NCBI GenBank assembly: GCA_041395945.1
Contig: JAWKZN010000001.1
Location: 1,612,001-1,676,000, forward strand
From: Pseudomonadales bacterium
GTDB taxonomy: Bacteria; Pseudomonadota; Gammaproteobacteria; Pseudomonadales; Azotimanducaceae
Direction of reading: 5' to 3'
Length of the DNA: 64,000 bases
In this document: piece after piece, positions 16,048 to 23,928 of the stretch
Layout: each line of letters begins with the position of its first letter
How positions within the stretch are numbered: position 1 is the stretch's first letter
The notes under the pieces: model-generated
What the model was told of the DNA's origin: nothing
The model's database searches: none
Seen by the model: only the letters and a program-made list of their open reading frames with translations
Position numbers and translations under genes: made by a program

Positions 16048-17496
16048 GTGGTCACGGAAGATATACCCTACAACCTGGAGGTGGTGCGCTGGTTCGCAGT
16101 GATGACGGTGGTCTGGGGCATCGTCGGCATGGCGGTCGGCGTGCTGATTGCCGGACAGCTGGCGTGGCCGGTGTTGAATTTCGATCTGCCCTGGCTCTCT
16201 TACGGACGCCTGCGACCTCTGCACACCAACGCCGTGATTTTCGCCTTTGGCGGCTGCGCGCTGATGGGGACCGCACTCTACGTCGTGCAGCGTACCTGCC
16301 GCACTCCGCTGTTCTCCAACGGTCTGGCGAAATTCGTATTCTTCGGGTGGCAGACGGTGATCCTGCTGGCCGCCATCACTCTGCCGATGGGTCTGACGAC
16401 CACCAAAGAATACGCCGAACTCGAATGGCCCATCGACATTCTCATCGCCATCGTCTGGGTATCCTTCGGCGTTGTCTTCTTCGGCACCATCGCCAGACGC
16501 AGGGTGGAGCACATCTATGTGGCCAACTGGTTTTACGGCGCGCTCATCATCGGTGTCGCCGTGCTGCACATCTTCAACTCACTGGCGCTGCCGGTGTCGC
16601 TGACCAAGAGTTATTCGATCTACGCGGGCTCAGTGGATGCCATGGTGCAGTGGTGGTACGGCCACAACGCCGTCGGATTTTTTCTGACTGCCGGATTTCT
16701 CGGCATCATGTACTACTTCGTGCCGAAACAGGCCGAGCGACCCGTGTACTCCTACCGCCTGTCGATCGTGCACTTCTGGACCCTGATCGCCATCTACGTC
16801 TGGGCCGGTCCTCACCATCTGCACTACACCAGCCTGCCGGACTGGGCGCAGAGCGTGGGCATGGTGATGTCCCTGGTGCTGCTGGCACCCTCCTGGGGCG
16901 GGATGATCAACGGTGTGATGACCCTGTCCGGTGCCTGGGACAAGCTGCGTACCGATCCTATCCTGAAATTCCTGATCGTGTCCCTGTCCTTCTACGGCAT
17001 GTCGACTTTCGAAGGACCGATGATGTCGATCAAGACGGTGAACGCGCTGAGTCACAACACCGACTGGACCATCGGGCACGTGCACGCCGGTGCTCTCGGC
17101 TGGGTGGCCATGGTGAGTATCGGCGCGATGTACCACCTGATTCCCCTGCTCTATGGCCGCAAACACGGCGAGATGTACAGCGTGAAGCTGATCAACCTCC
17201 ACTTCTGGCTGGCCACCCTGGGCACCGTGCTCTACATCGCCTCGATGTGGGTGAACGGTCTGCTGCAGGGACTGATGTGGCGGGCGACCTCGGTAGATGG
17301 CACCTTGACCTACAGCTTTGCTGAAACCGTAGAAGCCAGTTATCCGGGCTACTACGTCCGCTTTCTGGGTGGCGCCATCTTCCTGATCGGAATGTGCATT
17401 ATGGCGTTCAACGTCTGGAAAACCGTGCAGGGTGAACGGCGCATGGAGTCCGAGGCTCCAGCCACACCGCTGGTCGCTCGCGGAGGTGCAGCGTGA
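16048..17496 (+). CDS. ccoN: cbb3-type cytochrome c oxidase subunit I
   Basis: A 482-residue catalytic subunit of the high-affinity terminal oxidase with about twelve membrane helices. Diagnostic cbb3 stretches are present: 'RPLHTNAVIFAFGG' (heme b ligand), 'WWYGHNAVGFFLTAGFLG' (copper B ligand), 'SYRLSIVHFW' (helix with the cross-linked Tyr), 'WAGPHHLHYT' and 'DWTIGHVHAGALGW'. The frame is open from 15835, but I start at GTG 16048 because AAAGGA lies seven bases upstream and homology begins there. It heads the ccoNOQP operon. No clear TTGAT-N4-ATCAA Fnr/Anr box was seen in 15914-16047. Confidence 0.97.
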   Translation: MVTEDIPYNLEVVRWFAVMTVVWGIVGMAVGVLIAGQLAWPVLNFDLPWLSYGRLRPLHTNAVIFAFGGCALMGTALYVVQRTCRTPLFSNGLAKFVFFGWQTVILLAAITLPMGLTTTKEYAELEWPIDILIAIVWVSFGVVFFGTIARRRVEHIYVANWFYGALIIGVAVLHIFNSLALPVSLTKSYSIYAGSVDAMVQWWYGHNAVGFFLTAGFLGIMYYFVPKQAERPVYSYRLSIVHFWTLIAIYVWAGPHHLHYTSLPDWAQSVGMVMSLVLLAPSWGGMINGVMTLSGAWDKLRTDPILKFLIVSLSFYGMSTFEGPMMSIKTVNALSHNTDWTIGHVHAGALGWVAMVSIGAMYHLIPLLYGRKHGEMYSVKLINLHFWLATLGTVLYIASMWVNGLLQGLMWRATSVDGTLTYSFAETVEASYPGYYVRFLGGAIFLIGMCIMAFNVWKTVQGERRMESEAPATPLVARGGAA

Positions 17497-18110
17497 ACCA
17501 TGATCGCATTGAAAAAAATGTCGGCATCCTCATAGCACTGACACTGATCGCCGTGAGTGTCGGCGGCATGGTGGAGATTTTCCCTCTGGTGTTCGAGCAA
17601 TCCGGGACCAAGCCCATCGAAACCCTGCGTCCTTATCCGGCTGTTCAGCTCGAAGGTCGCGACATCTACATCCGGGAAGGTTGCACCGTCTGCCACACCC
17701 AGATGGTACGGCCCCTGCAATCCGAGACCGCCCGCTACGGTCACTACTCAGTCGCCGGAGAGGACTCCTACGAACACCCCTTCCTGTGGGGCTCGAAACG
17801 CACGGGACCGGATCTGTCCAGAGTCGGTGGCCGCTACAGCGATGACTGGCACCGTGCGCACCTTGCGGATCCCCGCACCGTGGTACCGGTATCGAACATG
17901 CCCTCCTATCCCTGGCTGTTCGACACACCACTGGATGGATCGGATACCGCAACCAAGATGCGCGTGCTGAGAACCCTCGGAGTGCCCTACACGGATGCAG
18001 ACATCAGTGGTGCCGGCGACGCGGTCGCGGGCTTTACCGAAGCAGACGCCCTGATTGCCTACCTGCAGAGCCTCGGACAGGACATGCGCGGTTATGGAGG
18101 CATGCGATGA
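17493..18110 (+). CDS. ccoO: cbb3-type cytochrome c oxidase subunit II (monoheme)
   Basis: A 205-residue membrane-anchored cytochrome c. One N-terminal membrane helix (residues about 8-30) is followed by the heme c motif C64-TVC-H68 in 'YIREGCTVCHTQMVRP', a hallmark of CcoO, and a likely axial Met in 'VPVSNMPSYPW'. The GTG start overlaps the ccoN stop (GTGA at 17493-17496). It passes electrons from CcoP or soluble cytochromes to CcoN. Confidence 0.97.
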   Translation: MNHDRIEKNVGILIALTLIAVSVGGMVEIFPLVFEQSGTKPIETLRPYPAVQLEGRDIYIREGCTVCHTQMVRPLQSETARYGHYSVAGEDSYEHPFLWGSKRTGPDLSRVGGRYSDDWHRAHLADPRTVVPVSNMPSYPWLFDTPLDGSDTATKMRVLRTLGVPYTDADISGAGDAVAGFTEADALIAYLQSLGQDMRGYGGMR

Positions 18111-18298
18111 GCGCCACCCTGTTCTCTCTGCTCGCGGTCACCATCGGCTTCAGTGCGCTGGTCGTCTGGGTTTACTGGCCTTCCAACCGTCAGAAGCTCG
18201 AAAGCTACGGCAGCATTCCGCTGGACCTCGAGGAGGCCCAGGACGGGGGGACCTCCGCCGGGCAGGATTCAACCGACCCTGAGGGAGTACGGACATGA
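18107..18298 (+). CDS. ccoQ: cbb3-type oxidase small subunit CcoQ
   Basis: A 63-residue protein with one membrane helix near the N-terminus ('LFSLLAVTIGFSALVVWVYWPSNR' region) and a short acidic cytoplasmic tail. Its size, the 'WVYWPSNRQKLE' junction and its position between ccoO and ccoP (ATGA overlaps on both sides) identify it as CcoQ, which stabilises the oxidase complex. Confidence 0.9.
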   Translation: MSATLFSLLAVTIGFSALVVWVYWPSNRQKLESYGSIPLDLEEAQDGGTSAGQDSTDPEGVRT

Positions 18299-19197
18299 GC
18301 AGCGGCTGGAGCTGGTTCGTCATCATCGGCACCATCGGCAGCCTGCTGTGGTACCTCTATATGCTGTTCGCCAACCGTCGAACTTCCGGCAAGGAGACCA
18401 CCGGTCACAGCTACGACGGCATTGAGGAACTGGACAGCCCTATGCCCATGTGGTGGGTGGGATTGTTCGTGGCGACAGTGATCTACGCAGGCCTCTACCT
18501 TATCTACTATCCCGGCCTCGGCAATTTCGCGGGAACCGCCGGATGGACGTCGGTGGGTCAGTGGCAGGAAGAAGTTGACCGCCACACCGAGCGCTTCGCT
18601 CCGCTGTATGCGTCTCTCGCCGAACTGTCGGAAGAAGAGCTGAGTTCTGACCGGCGCGCGCTGCAGGTCGGCAGGCGCCTGTTCCTGAACAACTGCGCCA
18701 CCTGCCACGGTGTCACAGCCCGTGGTACTTTCGGCTTCCCGAATCTGACAGACGATGAATGGATCTGGGGTGGGGAATTCAGCGCGATACAGCAGACAAT
18801 CTCCAATGGCAGAACGGGCATCATGCCACCCTGGGGTGCAGCACTGGGTGACGCAGGCGTCGCTGATGTGACGCAGCATGTGCTCCAGCTCGCCGGTCGG
18901 GATCATGATGAGGCCGCCGCGGCACGCGGTGCGGCCCAGTATCAGATATTCTGCGTGGCCTGCCATCAGGCAGACGGTTCCGGCAATCCCCAGCTCGGTG
19001 CACCCAGACTCAACAACGACAGCTGGCTTTACGGCAGCAGCGCGGACGAAATCGCATTCACTATCCGCCATGGCCGGAACGGCAACATGCCGTCCTTCGC
19101 CGAGTTCCTCGCGGAAGACAAAGTCCGCATCCTGGCCGGTTACGTCCGTTCGCTCGGCGACAGTGCCTCCGGCACCGGCTCGCCGAGCGGCAGATAG
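18295..19197 (+). CDS. ccoP: cbb3-type cytochrome c oxidase subunit III (diheme)
   Basis: A 300-residue diheme cytochrome. Two N-terminal hydrophobic segments (about residues 7-25 and 52-72) anchor two cytochrome c domains with heme motifs C134-ATC-H138 and C220-VAC-H224. Likely axial methionines are in 'GRTGIMPPWG' and 'GRNGNMPSFAEF'. CcoP is the electron entry subunit of the cbb3 oxidase. Its ATG overlaps the ccoQ stop by four bases. Confidence 0.97.
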   Translation: MSSGWSWFVIIGTIGSLLWYLYMLFANRRTSGKETTGHSYDGIEELDSPMPMWWVGLFVATVIYAGLYLIYYPGLGNFAGTAGWTSVGQWQEEVDRHTERFAPLYASLAELSEEELSSDRRALQVGRRLFLNNCATCHGVTARGTFGFPNLTDDEWIWGGEFSAIQQTISNGRTGIMPPWGAALGDAGVADVTQHVLQLAGRDHDEAAAARGAAQYQIFCVACHQADGSGNPQLGAPRLNNDSWLYGSSADEIAFTIRHGRNGNMPSFAEFLAEDKVRILAGYVRSLGDSASGTGSPSGR

Positions 19198-19206
19198 GCC
19201 ATCCGG

Positions 19207-20634
19207 ATGAACGGCGCCAGCCAGACTCCTGAAGATCCGATCCGCCTGGAGGGGTTCGGTCCGCAGGATCTGTACAAGAGCCGGGAGAAAATATTCACGC
19301 GTTTTGTTGGCGGCTTCTATCAGCGGCTGCGCTTCTTCAGCGGCTGGCCGCTTCTCATGGGCTACTTCCTGCTGCCCTGGTTCAACTGGAACGGCCGCCA
19401 GGCTGTGCTGTTCGATCTCCCCCAGCGCCAGTTCCATATATTCGAACTGACATTTCTCCCTCAGGATTTCTGGCTGCTGGGATGGCTGCTGATCATCGCC
19501 GCCTTCGGGCTGTTCACGGTAACCACGGTCGTGGGACGGCTCTGGTGCGGGTATACCTGCCCTCAGACTGTCTGGACTGCCATCTTCATGTGGGCAGAAC
19601 AACTCGCGGAAGGACCCAGACACGCGCGCATCCGGCTCGAAGAGGCACCCTGGAGCATTGAAAAGCTCCGCAAACGCGCCTTCAAACACACCATGTGGCT
19701 GGGCTGGGCCGGACTCACCGGACTTGCCTTCGTTGGCTATTTCACGCCGATCCGCGCGCTTACCGCAGACCTTTTCACCCTGGAAGCCGGTGGCTGGTCG
19801 GTGTTCTGGATCGCATTTTTCACCGCGGCCACCTACATCAACGCCGGCTGGCTGCGTGAACAGGTGTGTATCTACATGTGTCCCTATGCGCGATTTCAGT
19901 CCGCCATGCTCGACCAGGACACCCTGATCGTCTCTTACGACACGGCGCGAGGTGAGAAGCGGGGTCCCCGCAAACGCTCAACCGGACATGCCGAACTCGA
20001 CGCCGGCCTCGGCGACTGTATCGATTGCCACCTCTGTGTACAGGTCTGCCCTACCGGTATCGATATCCGTGATGGACTGCAGTACGAGTGTATCGGCTGC
20101 GCCCAGTGCATCGACGCCTGCAATCAGGTGATGTCCAAAATGAACTATCCGAAGGGGCTGATCCGCTACACGACCGAACGTGAACTTGCCTCGGGCACTA
20201 CCCACTGGCTGCGCGCCCGCAGTGTCGGCTATGCGGCCGCACTGACCATCATGACGCTGGCTTTCTGCATCGCACTGTTCAACCGCAGCACGTTCGAGGT
20301 GGATGTGCTGCGCGAGCGCGGCGAGCTGTTCCGCACCAGTGCCAAAGGTATGGTCAGCAACGCCTACAGTCTGCGCGTGGTCAACAAGACCCAGTCCCCC
20401 CAGAACTACAGCGTGGTCGTCGAGTCGGCGCTGCCCATCGAGCTGATTTCCGCGGACGCGGTAGCCGCGGCGCTGGCATCGGAACCTGGCGAACTGGTGG
20501 ATGCCCCCATGACCCTGAGTGCACCGGCAGCAGCGATTCAGTCACCGAACACGCCGGTGACGATCACCCTCTGTGAAACTTCCAGCGGCGAATGCGTATC
20601 CGAAGTGAGCAGCTTCCTGGGGCCCACGTCATGA
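19207..20634 (+). CDS. ccoG: cbb3 oxidase assembly polyferredoxin CcoG/FixG
   Basis: A 475-residue membrane protein with about five membrane helices and two [4Fe-4S] cluster motifs in the middle ('CIDCHLCVQVCPTG' and 'CIGCAQCIDACNQ'), followed by a C-terminal periplasmic Ig-like domain. The N-terminal 'WCGYTCPQTVWT' stretch is typical of FixG. CcoG is involved in copper reduction for cbb3 biogenesis. It starts nine bases after ccoP and overlaps ccoH. Confidence 0.96.
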   Translation: MNGASQTPEDPIRLEGFGPQDLYKSREKIFTRFVGGFYQRLRFFSGWPLLMGYFLLPWFNWNGRQAVLFDLPQRQFHIFELTFLPQDFWLLGWLLIIAAFGLFTVTTVVGRLWCGYTCPQTVWTAIFMWAEQLAEGPRHARIRLEEAPWSIEKLRKRAFKHTMWLGWAGLTGLAFVGYFTPIRALTADLFTLEAGGWSVFWIAFFTAATYINAGWLREQVCIYMCPYARFQSAMLDQDTLIVSYDTARGEKRGPRKRSTGHAELDAGLGDCIDCHLCVQVCPTGIDIRDGLQYECIGCAQCIDACNQVMSKMNYPKGLIRYTTERELASGTTHWLRARSVGYAAALTIMTLAFCIALFNRSTFEVDVLRERGELFRTSAKGMVSNAYSLRVVNKTQSPQNYSVVVESALPIELISADAVAAALASEPGELVDAPMTLSAPAAAIQSPNTPVTITLCETSSGECVSEVSSFLGPTS

Positions 20635-20843
20635 AACGCCTGACCCTCTATCTGGTGATCCTGATCCCCGCTGCAAGCGTCGCGATGGGTATCGTGAATC
20701 TCTATTTCGCTTTCAGTGATCCGGACCCGGTGGTCCGACTCCAGGCCCCCCCCCTGGGTAAAACCAGCTGGCGGGATACGGTCCCTGCAGACAGAGAAAC
20801 GGACACGCCGCCAGTGAGGCAACAGGTGCCCGCTCAGCGATGA
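20631..20843 (+). CDS. ccoH: FixH/CcoH-like cbb3 assembly protein, short form
   Basis: A 70-residue protein with one membrane helix (residues about 5-25) followed by 'NLYFAFSDPDPVV', the segment found near the start of FixH/CcoH. Common FixH proteins are around 150 residues or more with an extra periplasmic domain; here that domain is missing and the tail is a short polar run. ATG at 20631 overlaps the ccoG stop and its own stop overlaps ccoI, so the length is fixed by operon structure. It may be a minimal CcoH or a shortened remnant. Confidence 0.75.
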   Translation: MKRLTLYLVILIPAASVAMGIVNLYFAFSDPDPVVRLQAPPLGKTSWRDTVPADRETDTPPVRQQVPAQR

Positions 20844-23062
20844 CCATCAGCACCATCAGTGTTTCCGACATGCACTGCGCCGCCTGCAGCAGTAAGATCC
20901 GCCAGGCGCTGGCCGGCCTGCAGGGCATCCATGCGGCACACATCAACCCTGCAAAACGCATGGTGTTCGTGGACCATGATCAGACCCTGAGCGCCCTGGA
21001 GCTGCTGCGCCAGATCGAATCCGCCGGGTTCAGTCCGGCACTCGCCGGCGGCGACGATCACGACGCGGTGCAGAGAGTTTTGCTCAAGCGCTTGGGGATC
21101 GCCGGCCTGGCGATGATGCAGGTGATGATGGCTGCCTTCGCGCTCTATGCGGGAGCCTTCAATGGCATGGAGCCCGCCTATGTGCGACTGCTCGAACTCA
21201 CCAGCCTGATCTTCTGCATTCCGGTGGTGTGCTATTCGGCTGTGCCGTTCTTCCGCAACGCACTGTCTGTTCTCGCGAACCCCGGACGCGGCATCAATAT
21301 GGATGTACCGATCGCGCTGGCCATCGCAATAGCATTCACAGCCAGCCTTCTTGCGACCGTCCGGGGCACCGGGGACGTCTACTACGACTCGGTGGTGATG
21401 TTCACCTTTCTCCTGCTCGGCGCACGCTACATCGACAATCGACTGCGCCGCAGGTTTGACGCCAGCAGCAGTCTGCTGGCTGCCCTGCCAGCGTTCGCCA
21501 CCCGCCTGCGGGACGGTACCAGGGAATCGATCAGCGTGGCAGCAATCCGTGCAGGCGATCAGATCCGGGTTGGAGAAGGAGAACAGGTACCAGTAGACGG
21601 TGTGCTGATCTCCACCCTCGCCACCCTCGATGAAGCGCTCCTCACCGGAGAGTCAGACTGGGTACGACGCAGTGCGGGGGATGCCGTCTACGCCGGCACC
21701 CTGAATCGCGGTGCCAGCTTCGAGATCCGTGCCACAGCCGCCTATGAGCGCTCGCGGATCGCAGACATCGCCGCACTAGCAGACAGGGCTGAGATCCGCA
21801 ATGCGCCTTCTGTGCAACTGGCAGACCGGGTTGCCGCCGTATTCGTGCCCGGCATTCTCACGATCGCCGCCCTCACCTTCGTGGTCTGGTCCTTCATCGA
21901 TCCGGACCGCGCTCTGCTCGCCTGTCTGACCGTACTGGTGGTCAGTTGTCCCTGCGCGCTCTCCCTGGCGACACCGGCAACCCTTACTGCCGCCATGTCA
22001 CGGCTGCGTCAGTTCGGCATCGTCCTCACCCGCAGCAGCGCGCTGGAAGAGATGCTGAAGATTGATCGTGTATTCTTCGACAAGACCGGCACCCTGACCC
22101 TCCACGAGCCGACAATCCAATCGATCGAGATACTCGACCCGACCTTCAGCAAAGCCCGCTGTCTCGCGCTCGCAGCATCCCTTCAGCAGTATTCTGCGCA
22201 TCCCTATGCACGCGCCTTTGCAACGCGCGCCTTTGCAACGCGCGCCTTTGCAAACCCGGGCCGTGGCAGCAACGCCGGCCGCACCGGCGCCATGGGGGCC
22301 GTCGACCCGGTCGGAACCCTCGATTCGGTCGAGATCCTCGACGGTGTCGAGACCCTCGACAGTGTCGAGACGGTGACCGGCCAGGGTGTACGGGGACTCT
22401 GGCACGGGCGTTCGGTAAAGATCGGTTCGCCCACTTTTGCAGGCAGCGAAGCTGATGTACATTCCCGCGCCGTGTACCTGGCTGTCGACGGTCTGCCACG
22501 CGCCCGCTTCACACTGTCGGATCAGATCCGGGAGGATGCGCTTGGCTCGGTCACTGCGCTGAAGTCGCTGGGGATCGAACCGGTCATGCTCAGCGGCGAT
22601 GCGGACAGCCGCTGTGCCGAGACAGCGGCTGAACTCGACATCGGTTATCTGGCGCGCCAGACTCCCGAGTCAAAACTGGCCCATCTCGATCAGCAGAAGG
22701 CCGATGGTCACCAGGTGCTCATGGTGGGTGATGGCATCAATGATGTACCGGTGCTCGCCCGCGCCGATGTGTCCGTAGCGGTAGTGGAAGCCAGCGACCT
22801 GGTCAAATCCAAAGCCGACGTGCTGCTGCTCACACGCAGGCTCGGCCCTCTGGTGGACCTCTTTACCATCGCCCGGACCGCCGGTCGGATAACCCGCCAG
22901 AACATGCTCTGGGCATTGATCTACAACGGTATTGCGATACCGGTGGCCGCACTGGGTTTCATGCCGCCCTGGCTGGCAGCCCTGGGCATGGCGAGCAGTT
23001 CGACCCTGGTGATGCTCAATGCCTCCAGGCTGCTGCATACACCCGCTTTCGGGGAGCGTTGA
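20840..23062 (+). CDS. ccoI: Copper-exporting P-type ATPase for cbb3 assembly (CcoI/FixI)
   Basis: A 740-residue P1B-type ATPase. An N-terminal metal-binding domain has C13-AA-C16 in 'SDMHCAACSSKI'; membrane helices include the ion site 'SCPCALSLATPATL' (about residue 370); the phosphorylation motif DKTGTLT starts at about Asp414; the ATP-binding His-Pro is in 'SAHPYARAF'; and 'MVGDGINDVPVLARAD' closes the P domain. It delivers copper for the oxidase active site. The nucleotide-binding domain contains two short tandem-repeat expansions (22211-22252 and 22310-22372), listed separately. Confidence 0.95.
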   Translation: MTISTISVSDMHCAACSSKIRQALAGLQGIHAAHINPAKRMVFVDHDQTLSALELLRQIESAGFSPALAGGDDHDAVQRVLLKRLGIAGLAMMQVMMAAFALYAGAFNGMEPAYVRLLELTSLIFCIPVVCYSAVPFFRNALSVLANPGRGINMDVPIALAIAIAFTASLLATVRGTGDVYYDSVVMFTFLLLGARYIDNRLRRRFDASSSLLAALPAFATRLRDGTRESISVAAIRAGDQIRVGEGEQVPVDGVLISTLATLDEALLTGESDWVRRSAGDAVYAGTLNRGASFEIRATAAYERSRIADIAALADRAEIRNAPSVQLADRVAAVFVPGILTIAALTFVVWSFIDPDRALLACLTVLVVSCPCALSLATPATLTAAMSRLRQFGIVLTRSSALEEMLKIDRVFFDKTGTLTLHEPTIQSIEILDPTFSKARCLALAASLQQYSAHPYARAFATRAFATRAFANPGRGSNAGRTGAMGAVDPVGTLDSVEILDGVETLDSVETVTGQGVRGLWHGRSVKIGSPTFAGSEADVHSRAVYLAVDGLPRARFTLSDQIREDALGSVTALKSLGIEPVMLSGDADSRCAETAAELDIGYLARQTPESKLAHLDQQKADGHQVLMVGDGINDVPVLARADVSVAVVEASDLVKSKADVLLLTRRLGPLVDLFTIARTAGRITRQNMLWALIYNGIAIPVAALGFMPPWLAALGMASSSTLVMLNASRLLHTPAFGER
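22211..22252 (+). repeat. In-frame 15-base tandem repeat inside ccoI
   Basis: Three consecutive copies of CGCGCCTTTGCAACG (the third ending before its last codon) encode Arg-Ala-Phe-Ala-Thr repeats at about residues 458-471 of CcoI. The copies are identical at the nucleotide level, so the expansion is recent or actively homogenised. It lies just after the conserved 'SAHPYARAF' segment of the ATP-binding domain. Confidence 0.9.
22310..22372 (+). repeat. In-frame 18-base imperfect tandem repeat inside ccoI
   Basis: Three 18-base units, at 22310-22327, 22328-22345 and 22346-22363, plus a partial fourth, follow the pattern GTCGAGACCCTCGACAGT with a few substitutions. They encode Val-(Glu/Gly)-(Thr/Ile)-Leu-Asp-(Ser/Gly) units, about residues 491-511, directly before the conserved 'TGQGVRG' ATP-binding loop. 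The reading frame is kept throughout. Confidence 0.85.
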
Positions 23063-23064
23063 AG

Positions 23065-23217
23065 ATGGAAGTACTGCTGCTGCTCATTCCCGTGTCCATC
23101 GTGCTGATCGCCATCGCCGCTGCCCTGTTCACCTGGGCGGTCAACCACAACCAGTTCGATTCCCTGGACAAACACGGTTTCGACATATTCGAAGAAGACG
23201 GAGGAGACAACCCATGA
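23065..23217 (+). CDS. ccoS: cbb3 oxidase assembly protein CcoS
   Basis: A 50-residue protein translated directly from the sequence: an N-terminal membrane helix ('LLLLIPVSIVLIAIAAAL'), then 'FTWAVNHNQFDSLDK' and an acidic tail. The pattern F-x-W-A-x3-N-x-Q-(F/Y)-(D/E) is the CcoS hallmark. It begins two bases after ccoI and its stop overlaps the next ATG (23214-23217). CcoS is needed for inserting cofactors into cbb3 oxidase. It is easily missed because it is so short. Confidence 0.92.
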   Translation: MEVLLLLIPVSIVLIAIAAALFTWAVNHNQFDSLDKHGFDIFEEDGGDNP

Positions 23218-23816
23218 AGACGCTGTTGAACGGCATACTGATCCTGTTTGCCCCACAAGGTACCTGGCTCAGCATCGCTGCGGAGCGTCCGGGTGTGACC
23301 AGGGTGCTCTGTCTGCACACGCTGCCCTTCGCGCTCATTCCTGCTCTGTGCTGGTATCTCGGGGTCACCACCCAGGGCTGGACGATTGCTGGAGATCCGG
23401 TGCGGCTCACCGCGCAGAGCGCCCTGCCCCTGTGTGCGCTCTTCTATTTCGCGATGGTGGCGGGTGTGCTGTTTCTCGGCTACATGGTGAGCTGGATGGC
23501 GGGTTCCTACGGAACCCAGGGCGGCCTCGCAAAGGGTACTTCCCTGATAAGCTATACAGCGAGCCCCTTTTTTCTTGCCGGGTTTCTCGGGCTCTACCCG
23601 GTCCTCTGGCTGGACATCATGATCGGCACCCTGGTGGCCTGCTATTGCATCTATCTCCTCTACCTGGGTACGGGACCGGTCATGGAGGTCGCTCCGGAGC
23701 GGTCCTTTCTCTACGCCAGCGCAGTTTTCGCTGTCGCCCTGGTGAGTTTCGTCGCGCTGCTCGGCGCAACCGTGGTCATGTGGGACTTCGGACCCGCACC
23801 GGAATACACCTACTGA
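23214..23816 (+). CDS. Yip1-domain membrane protein
   Basis: A 200-residue protein with about five membrane helices and a Yip1-like layout ('LLNGILILFAPQGTWLSIA', 'GTSLISYTASPFFLAGFLGL'). Its function is unknown. It is the last gene of the cco run, joined to ccoS by an ATGA overlap, so it may be involved in oxidase assembly or may simply be co-transcribed. I chose the ATG at 23214; a longer frame from 23019 would run through ccoS and is unlikely. Confidence 0.75.
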   Translation: MKTLLNGILILFAPQGTWLSIAAERPGVTRVLCLHTLPFALIPALCWYLGVTTQGWTIAGDPVRLTAQSALPLCALFYFAMVAGVLFLGYMVSWMAGSYGTQGGLAKGTSLISYTASPFFLAGFLGLYPVLWLDIMIGTLVACYCIYLLYLGTGPVMEVAPERSFLYASAVFAVALVSFVALLGATVVMWDFGPAPEYTY

Positions 23817-23821
23817 TACGG

Positions 23822-23873
23822 GCCGGATTGAGACACTATAGGCGCTTGATCTTCCCCGTTGCCTGAATCCGGC
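23822..23873. other. Inverted repeat after the cco operon
   Basis: GCCGGATT at 23822-23829 and its exact complement AATCCGGC at 23866-23873 are separated by 36 bases, just after the last gene of the cco run. The long loop and absence of a following T-run make a simple intrinsic terminator unlikely. It may be a processing or folding element, or chance. Confidence 0.35.
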
Positions 23874-23928
23874 TGTGCTGCCGGAAGGGTGCAGCGGTGA
23901 TTCGAACAACCGTCTGGAGGCATCCGTC

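Noticed and set aside
18205..19689. A 494-residue minus-strand frame opposite ccoQ, ccoP and ccoG
   Set aside because: It is a shadow of three well-recognised genes; no coherent domain.
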